DNA of 10,403 bases from Gammaproteobacteria bacterium (GTDB lineage Bacteria; Pseudomonadota; Gammaproteobacteria; Pseudomonadales; Azotimanducaceae). Location of the stretch: the NCBI GenBank assembly GCA_018667205.1, contig JABIVN010000174.1, forward strand, positions 1 through 10,403, given 5' to 3'. Positions 5,626 to 10,403 of this stretch are shown here, piece after piece. Position 1 is the stretch's first letter; the number at the start of each line of letters is the position of its first letter. Both the position numbers and the translations under genes were made by a program. The notes beneath the pieces were generated by a model. It was not told the DNA's origin, made no database searches, and saw only the letters and a list, made by a program, of their open reading frames with translations.

Positions 5626-8061
5626 ATGATGAAAAAATTACTGGTTGTGATCGGGTTGCTGTGTGGTTTCGGCCTGGTATTTTGGAGCTACTTACAGCAA
5701 GCCAATGATTTTCAAGTAACAGGCAAGATGAATTTCTTTGGCCTGGATCAGGACGTTGATATTCGGCGGGATGAGTATGGCATGGCTTATATCCTCGCTA
5801 AGACCGATGATGACCTGTGGCGCGCGCAGGGATTTGTGACGGCACAGCATCGCTTGTTTCAGATGATCTCCTATTTCACTATCGTGCGTTCAGAAATGAG
5901 CTCGGTTCTGGGCGAAAGCCTGCTGCCACTCGACAAGCGCATGATCGCAATGGGGTTGAGAGCCAACGCACGCAAGCATATGGCAATGCTCAATGACGCG
6001 GACCTTCGTGCGCTTAATCTCTACCTCGAAGGGGTTAATGCTTACATCGAATTTTACCAGCACGAGCATCCGCTGGAGCTCTCGCTGGGCCTGTTTAAGA
6101 GCAGGCGTTGGGAACTGCTTGATCTGGTTTCGCTAATCCACTTTGGTGGATTTATCCACTCAACCAACATGACGGCAGAATTGCTAACGGCTGAATTGGT
6201 GGGCACCCTTGGACGGGATCTGGCAGCACAAATCCTGCCCCTAAGCCGGAACCCTGATAGAACTGGTCAAGAATATATGAGCGCTACGCTCGGTTCTGAT
6301 GCCCAGACCCTGGGGTTAAAACTCACTTCCAGCTTAACCTCTCCTATTTCAGCATGGATACCCAGGCTTGGTTCGAACAACTGGGCGGTTAACGAAAATC
6401 GTTCAACGACGGGCGCAGTCATTGTCGTCAATGATCCGCACCTAGATGTGCGAAGCATGCCCGGAATGTTGCATCCTATAGGACTGCAGTCTCCGCATAT
6501 TCAAGCTGTTGGGTATGCATTTCCAGGGGTGCCTGGGTTGATTGGTGGACGTACAAATCACGTGGCTTTTGGTGTGACTAATGCCTACGGCGATGTTCAG
6601 GATTTATATGTTGAAACAGTCAACCCGACCAACGACAACGAATACAAGAGTGGTACTGACTGGCTAACTTTTGAAAGGCATGAGCATACCTTCAACGTTA
6701 GGGATTCCTCCAAAGAGGCGGGGTATCGCGTGGAAAGGGTTCAATATCGGAAAACTATTCACGGTATTGTTGCATCGGATCTCGGACTTTTTGATGACAA
6801 GTTGCCTGGGCTGGACATTAGTTTGCGATGGGCCTTAGACGAGGGTAATCGTGGCGGCATCGGTGTTGTCAGTATGATGTATGCGAAAGATGTTTTTGAA
6901 TTCGACCAAGCACTGGCTGAGTTTGACACCGTTATGTTCAATTTCGTTTTTGGCGATACAAAAGGCAATATTGGCCGCCGAAGCACCGGGCGCACTCCTA
7001 TTCGATCAGATAAAAACGGTGCTTACATAAAAGATGGCGCAACGGTCGGCAGTCATTGGCAGGGCTGGATTCCGAAAGATGAGATGCCGGGACAATTTAA
7101 TCCTGCGAGAGGTTGGGTGGGTACCGCCAATAACGACACCCGGAGTGATGATTACCCTTATTACTACTCAAGTGGATTTGCGCCTTCGTTTCGTTATCAA
7201 AGAGTTGCGGAACTCATAGAGGGAAAACCACGAACAAGCCCGGACGATCATCTTGATTTTATGCTGGATATTAAGAACCTTCAGGCCGAAGCATTGATGC
7301 CGCATGTTCTTGCCGCTCTGCAGGGAGACCCTGCTTTCGAAGCCTGGATGCCGATTCTTGAATCCTGGAATTTTGAAGAAAGAATTGACCTCGTGGCGCC
7401 TTCACTTTACCACGCGATTTACCATTACCTGGCTTATGTTATTGTTGAAGATGACTTGGGAGAAGAAGGTGCAAATAACTACACAAATAACTGGTACTTC
7501 TGGCAAGAGCGAGTCCAGCACCTGATAGGGCAGGAGTACGGAGAGTATTGGATTGACGACCAAAGGACGATTGGTAAGGTTGAAAACCTACATGACATGA
7601 TTCGCAGAGCGGCGAAACTGGGTGATGCTAAATTACGCGCAACCTCGGGCCTCGATCCAACAACCCAGAAATGGGGTGAAATCCACAAGATCAGTTTTGT
7701 GTCGCCGTTACGTCGAAGCGGATTGGGGAGTCGCATTTTGGGTGGTGGGTCTTTTGCGAAAGAAGGCTCGGGAGAGACTTTAAATCGTGCCGGTTACGCG
7801 CGTACGGCGAATATTGAGGATGGTTTTGATTCGGCATTTGCAGCCAGTGCGCGACTCGTCATGGATCTGGCTGACGCCGAAAAGATTAAAGCGGTGGTGG
7901 CTGGAGGAGTGACCGCACGTCAGTTTAACGATCACTATGATGACCAGATCCCAGTCTGGGCTGATGGCGAACTATTGACCTGGTGGTTATCGAAAGACAA
8001 GATCCTGGAGTCTGTTGGGACCAATTTGACCCTGACTTCCAAGGCGAAAGAGGCAGATTAA
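5626..8061 (+). CDS. Penicillin acylase family (S45) Ntn-hydrolase, membrane-anchored
   Basis: This 811-residue amidohydrolase of the penicillin G acylase/acyl-homoserine-lactone acylase superfamily has normal family length. A basic N-terminus and hydrophobic helix (residues about 3-24) direct it to the periplasm as a signal peptide or anchor; there is no proper lipobox. The precursor should self-cleave before Ser250 in GSNNWAV (249-255), making Ser250 the nucleophile at the N-terminus of the beta chain. NDPHLD (just after, about 264-269) and FGVTNAYGDVQDLYVE (315-330) are classic beta-chain blocks; N319 falls where the oxyanion residue sits. TANN (500-503) should hold the catalytic Asn. In the alpha chain the usual AQDRLxQM reads AQHRLFQM (73-80), with H75 replacing Asp. 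ATGs at 5626 and 5629 are both possible starts; the ribosome binding site is poor (GTGGG, abutting). The amide substrate is unknown; beta-lactam, acyl-homoserine lactone or another N-acyl compound are all possible. Confidence 0.92.
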   Translation: MMKKLLVVIGLLCGFGLVFWSYLQQANDFQVTGKMNFFGLDQDVDIRRDEYGMAYILAKTDDDLWRAQGFVTAQHRLFQMISYFTIVRSEMSSVLGESLLPLDKRMIAMGLRANARKHMAMLNDADLRALNLYLEGVNAYIEFYQHEHPLELSLGLFKSRRWELLDLVSLIHFGGFIHSTNMTAELLTAELVGTLGRDLAAQILPLSRNPDRTGQEYMSATLGSDAQTLGLKLTSSLTSPISAWIPRLGSNNWAVNENRSTTGAVIVVNDPHLDVRSMPGMLHPIGLQSPHIQAVGYAFPGVPGLIGGRTNHVAFGVTNAYGDVQDLYVETVNPTNDNEYKSGTDWLTFERHEHTFNVRDSSKEAGYRVERVQYRKTIHGIVASDLGLFDDKLPGLDISLRWALDEGNRGGIGVVSMMYAKDVFEFDQALAEFDTVMFNFVFGDTKGNIGRRSTGRTPIRSDKNGAYIKDGATVGSHWQGWIPKDEMPGQFNPARGWVGTANNDTRSDDYPYYYSSGFAPSFRYQRVAELIEGKPRTSPDDHLDFMLDIKNLQAEALMPHVLAALQGDPAFEAWMPILESWNFEERIDLVAPSLYHAIYHYLAYVIVEDDLGEEGANNYTNNWYFWQERVQHLIGQEYGEYWIDDQRTIGKVENLHDMIRRAAKLGDAKLRATSGLDPTTQKWGEIHKISFVSPLRRSGLGSRILGGGSFAKEGSGETLNRAGYARTANIEDGFDSAFAASARLVMDLADAEKIKAVVAGGVTARQFNDHYDDQIPVWADGELLTWWLSKDKILESVGTNLTLTSKAKEAD

Positions 8062-8083
8062 GCGTTACGGTTTCCGCTGACTC

Positions 8084-8110
8084 AGGCCTTGGTGCTGGGG
8101 CCTATCTTTT
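8084..8110 (+). terminator. Weak intrinsic terminator after the acylase gene
   Basis: AGGCC (8084-8088) pairs with GGCCT (8099-8103). Two extra G-U pairs may extend the stem inward. It is followed by ATCTTTT, a short U-run. It begins 23 nt after the acylase stop. The stem is short and the U-run brief, so read-through into the oxygenase gene is likely. Confidence 0.4.
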
Positions 8111-8157
8111 AAACTTAGGGTAGAGAAATTCCCACGAAAATCGGGTTAAACTGTCCC

Positions 8158-9663
8158 TTGAAACCTAAAATTGGATTACCCCTGAAATCAAAACTCGTCA
8201 ATGAACAACCTAGCACTCTGGCACGGGATGATGATCACCCCTACAGAACGGGGCCATGGCAACCCAATATGCAAGAGTATGACGCCACTGAACTGGAGGT
8301 CATTGGCGAGCTTCCAGCGGACCTGAACGGCATCTACATACGAAACACAGAGAACCCAGTGCATGACTCTCTTGGCCGTTACCATCCGTTCGATGGTGAC
8401 GGTATGTTGCATTCAATTTGTTTTGACAATGAGCGGTGTGAATACAGGAACCGGTTCATTCGAACAGACGGCCTAGCGGCTGAAAATGCGGCTGGCAAGG
8501 CGCTTTGGGCTGGTCTTCGGGAAAGACCAGACATGTCCCTGCGGGATGGCTGGGGCGCGAGGACAAAACTAAAGGATTCATCCAGTACAGATGTCGTCAT
8601 TCACGGTGGCGTTGCCGCAACGAGCTTTTATCAGTGTGGTGATATTTATGAACTTAGCCCAAGAACGCTCGACCCCATCGGTAAGGCAAAATGGACCGAA
8701 GGCATCACCCCTGGTTGGGGGGTTTCTGCACACACTAAAGTAGATGAGGCAACCGGTGAAATGTTGTTTTTCAACTACTCTACGCAAGCCCCGTATATGC
8801 ATTATGGCGTTGTTAATAAACAGCGGGAGCTGGTTCACTACATTCCGATTGAACTGCCTGGTCCCCGCTTACCCCACGACATGGCCTTTACGACCAACTA
8901 CGCGATTTTGAATGACCTTCCCTTATTCTGGGATGCGGAAGCGTTAAAGAATGGTGCCTATGCTGTCCGTTTCCATAGGCTTCCCAGTCGCTTTGCGGTT
9001 GTGCCCAGACGCGGCCAACCTGAAGATATCGTCTGGTTTGAAGCTGAACCTGCTTATGTTCTGCACTGGATAAACGCTTATGAACAGGGTGACGAGATTA
9101 TTCTCGATGGTTACAAACAGGACCCAATCAAAGGCATGACAACGGAAGGTCTACCCGCTGGGCTGAAGCCTTTCACTATTCTGGACATCAACGCGATTGG
9201 TGCCCACGCCTATCGTTGGCGTTTTAATATGAAGACAGGGGCCGTGACCGAAGGTCCACTGGAAGCTGCTCTGTCGGAATTTGGTATGATAAACCCGGGC
9301 TTTGCAGGAAAGCCATATCAGTACTCCTGGGCGATGACAACGAAACCGGGCTGGTTCCTTTTTGATGGTCTGGTTCGATTGGATGCAACGACAGGGCAAC
9401 GTCAGCAATACAAGTTCCCCGAAGGGGTTTACTGCAGTGAAAGCCCGATGGCGCCATCTCCGACCGGAGAAAGGGAAGATGATGGTTATGTTTTGACCTT
9501 CACGACCGATATGAATACAGACAGTTCCCATTGCCAGGTATTCGATGCCAGTAATATAGAAGCTGGACCGATGGCAAAGGTCGCCCTGCCGCAAAAGATC
9601 TGCGTTGGCACTCACGCCTATTGGGCCGGATCAAAACCAAAAGACGATCACCGCGACAACTGA
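8158..9663 (+). CDS. Carotenoid oxygenase / lignostilbene dioxygenase superfamily protein
   Basis: This 501-residue non-haem Fe(II) oxygenase belongs to the RPE65/CCO family, which splits C=C bonds of carotenoids, apocarotenoids or phenolic stilbenes into two aldehydes or ketones. The four iron-binding histidines are visible: H192 (SAHTKVDEATGE), H240 (LPHDMAF), H303 (LHWINAYE) and H486 (GTHAYW). Likely second-shell glutamates are E374 (LSEFGMINP) and E428 (YCSESPMAPSP). The N-terminal block GPWQPNMQEYDATELEVIGELPADLNGIYIRN (31-62; shown here only as a landmark) matches the family propeller entry. The start is TTG at 8158: the first internal ATG (residue 38) would remove part of that block, and upstream in-frame sequence to 8119 has no ATG, GTG or TTG. 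No good ribosome binding site is seen. There is no signal peptide, so it is cytoplasmic. Whether the substrate is a carotenoid or a stilbene is unresolved. Confidence 0.9.
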   Translation: MKPKIGLPLKSKLVNEQPSTLARDDDHPYRTGPWQPNMQEYDATELEVIGELPADLNGIYIRNTENPVHDSLGRYHPFDGDGMLHSICFDNERCEYRNRFIRTDGLAAENAAGKALWAGLRERPDMSLRDGWGARTKLKDSSSTDVVIHGGVAATSFYQCGDIYELSPRTLDPIGKAKWTEGITPGWGVSAHTKVDEATGEMLFFNYSTQAPYMHYGVVNKQRELVHYIPIELPGPRLPHDMAFTTNYAILNDLPLFWDAEALKNGAYAVRFHRLPSRFAVVPRRGQPEDIVWFEAEPAYVLHWINAYEQGDEIILDGYKQDPIKGMTTEGLPAGLKPFTILDINAIGAHAYRWRFNMKTGAVTEGPLEAALSEFGMINPGFAGKPYQYSWAMTTKPGWFLFDGLVRLDATTGQRQQYKFPEGVYCSESPMAPSPTGEREDDGYVLTFTTDMNTDSSHCQVFDASNIEAGPMAKVALPQKICVGTHAYWAGSKPKDDHRDN

Positions 9664-9709
9664 TTTCAACATACAAGGCTCCGGCGCTAGAACTCATAAT
9701 GCGTTGATA

Positions 9710-9738
9710 TTGATCATCCAACATCTGCAAACTAAGAT
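9710..9738 (+). promoter_or_regulatory. Weak sigma70-like promoter candidate for the binding-protein gene
   Basis: TTGATC (9710-9715) and TAAGAT (9733-9738) each match four of six consensus bases and are separated by an ideal 17 nt. They lie in the 185-bp gap between the oxygenase stop and the next gene, about 110 bp before its ATG. TGATCA at 9711-9716 is a short palindrome overlapping the -35. No terminator was found after the oxygenase stop. Confidence 0.25.
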
Positions 9739-9848
9739 GCTGCGGGAATAAGGGCTGGTTGAGTTGGCTGCCCAGCGGAATTCTCGCTGCCTGTTGCTAC
9801 GTTTTAATGTCTGCTAGGATGCAGTCGCGTCTCTTTTCATGGTGTGGC

Positions 9849-10403
9849 ATGTCCTCTAATCACTCTCTGCCTTTTTTCACTCGTGCCCTGGCTGCGCTCA
9901 AGGGGTTCCAGCGGTTGTCAATGGGGCTAGTTATAATCGCTGGTGCTGCCGCTATTTTACTGGTGTCGGATCTAGGATCGCGAAAAAACGCCGTGCGTGA
10001 CACAGGTCAGGGAGCCGCTACTCAACGGGTTGCGGTCATACAGCATGCAACACTCGATGCGACGGACGACGGTGTTCGCGGGATTTTCGAAGCGCTGGCA
10101 AGTCGTGGTTTCCAAGAAGGTGTAGATCTGGAGTTTCTTCGATATAACGCGCAGGGAGACATCAGCACGGCTAATGCGATTGCGAAGGAAGTCACTAGCG
10201 CCGACCTCGACTTGATGATCACCGTGTCGACGCTGTCTTTGCAAACTGTCGCAAATTCAAACCGCTTTCAGACTTCACCGCGGGTTCATGTCTTTGGGCT
10301 CACATCGAATCCTTTCGAGGCAGGGGTAGGGCTAAATGCCGATGACCCACTCGATCATCCACCCTATATGGCAGGGCTTGGCAGCTTGCCACCTGTGCGG
10401 GAC
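9849..10403 (+). CDS. ABC-type substrate-binding protein, ABC_sub_bind/TrpX-like (5' part, runs off the window)
   Basis: An open frame of 185 codons reaches the window end without a stop. One hydrophobic helix (residues about 25-40, GLVIIAGAAAILLV) is followed by a periplasmic domain. That domain starts with RVAVIQHATLDATDDGVRG (60-78), then EALASRGFQEGVDLEFLRYNAQGD, then ITVSTLSLQTVAN. This is the pattern of PF04392 ABC_sub_bind (TrpX/YnjB-like) proteins, where RVAVxQxxxHxxLDxxxxG and a repeated A-mid-G-F/Y-GxN/D layout are usual. The later HPPYMAGLGS segment (170-179) also fits. The family binds small organic ligands for ABC importers; the permease and ATPase would lie beyond the window. 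There is no lipobox after the hydrophobic stretch, so it may be an uncleaved anchor or a cleaved signal peptide. The start is uncertain: in-frame ATGs at 9807, 9819, 9849 and 9921 all lack a convincing ribosome binding site at normal spacing. Confidence 0.8.
   Translation, partial: MSSNHSLPFFTRALAALKGFQRLSMGLVIIAGAAAILLVSDLGSRKNAVRDTGQGAATQRVAVIQHATLDATDDGVRGIFEALASRGFQEGVDLEFLRYNAQGDISTANAIAKEVTSADLDLMITVSTLSLQTVANSNRFQTSPRVHVFGLTSNPFEAGVGLNADDPLDHPPYMAGLGSLPPVRD

Noticed and set aside
5626..5700. Lipoprotein signal in the acylase (Cys13 in GLLCG)
   Set aside because: The residue before the cysteine is Leu instead of Gly/Ala/Ser, and the hydrophobic stretch continues past the cysteine, so it is not a lipobox.
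9151..9615. 154-codon antisense ORF inside the carotenoid oxygenase gene
   Set aside because: It lies wholly opposite a well-supported gene, shows no family pattern and is rich in residues expected from antisense codons.
1..10403. Defence system, prophage, insertion sequence, CRISPR or integron
   Set aside because: No transposase, integrase, nuclease, helicase or toxin-like gene, no terminal inverted repeats around a gene and no regularly spaced repeats were found on either strand.

Overview
The window reads as chromosomal DNA from a Gram-negative bacterium, probably a gammaproteobacterium. The evidence is a HlyD-type periplasmic adaptor, an exported Ntn-hydrolase with an N-terminal membrane segment, Shine-Dalgarno-led genes, moderate base composition by eye, and the gene families present. 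I cannot name a species. There is no tRNA, rRNA, CRISPR array, insertion sequence or phage gene, and no pseudogene among the genes seen.

Layout. (1) 1-2249, + strand: the last codons of an apparent upstream gene, then a HlyD/EmrA-type adaptor and a DUF2955 multi-pass membrane protein. The three junctions touch or overlap, so this looks like one translationally coupled efflux operon. (2) 2371-3390, +: a zinc-independent medium-chain (PTGR/CurA-like) NADPH-dependent reductase. Direct repeats with an 11-bp period lie upstream, and a perfect 10-bp terminator stem follows. (3) 3490-3954, - strand: a small ChrR/2,4'-dihydroxyacetophenone-dioxygenase-like cupin that converges on that terminator. (4) 4125-5297, +: a group A FAD-dependent aromatic hydroxylase, divergent from the cupin. 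Its best start is a TTG preceded by a strong ribosome binding site. (5) 5298-5625: the longest gap (328 bp), with no gene but several inverted repeats. (6) 5626-8061, +: a membrane-anchored penicillin-acylase-family (S45) hydrolase. (7) 8158-9663, +: a carotenoid oxygenase/lignostilbene-dioxygenase-superfamily enzyme with all four iron-binding histidines. (8) 9849 to the window end, +: the 5' part of an ABC_sub_bind (TrpX-like) periplasmic substrate-binding protein.

How they may work together. The middle and right parts are dominated by oxidative or cleavage enzymes acting on aromatic or conjugated carbon skeletons: cupin dioxygenase, flavin hydroxylase, carotenoid/stilbene cleaving oxygenase and enone reductase. 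They sit beside an amide hydrolase, an uptake binding protein and an efflux pair. That resembles an accessory catabolic or detoxification neighbourhood for aromatic, apocarotenoid or lignin-derived compounds. The genes are mostly separate transcription units with gaps of about 100-330 bp, so a shared pathway is a hypothesis. I see no firm sign of a wholly new system. The less ordinary points are the acylase with a histidine in a usually Asp position, the TTG starts, and the palindromes in the 5298-5625 gap.
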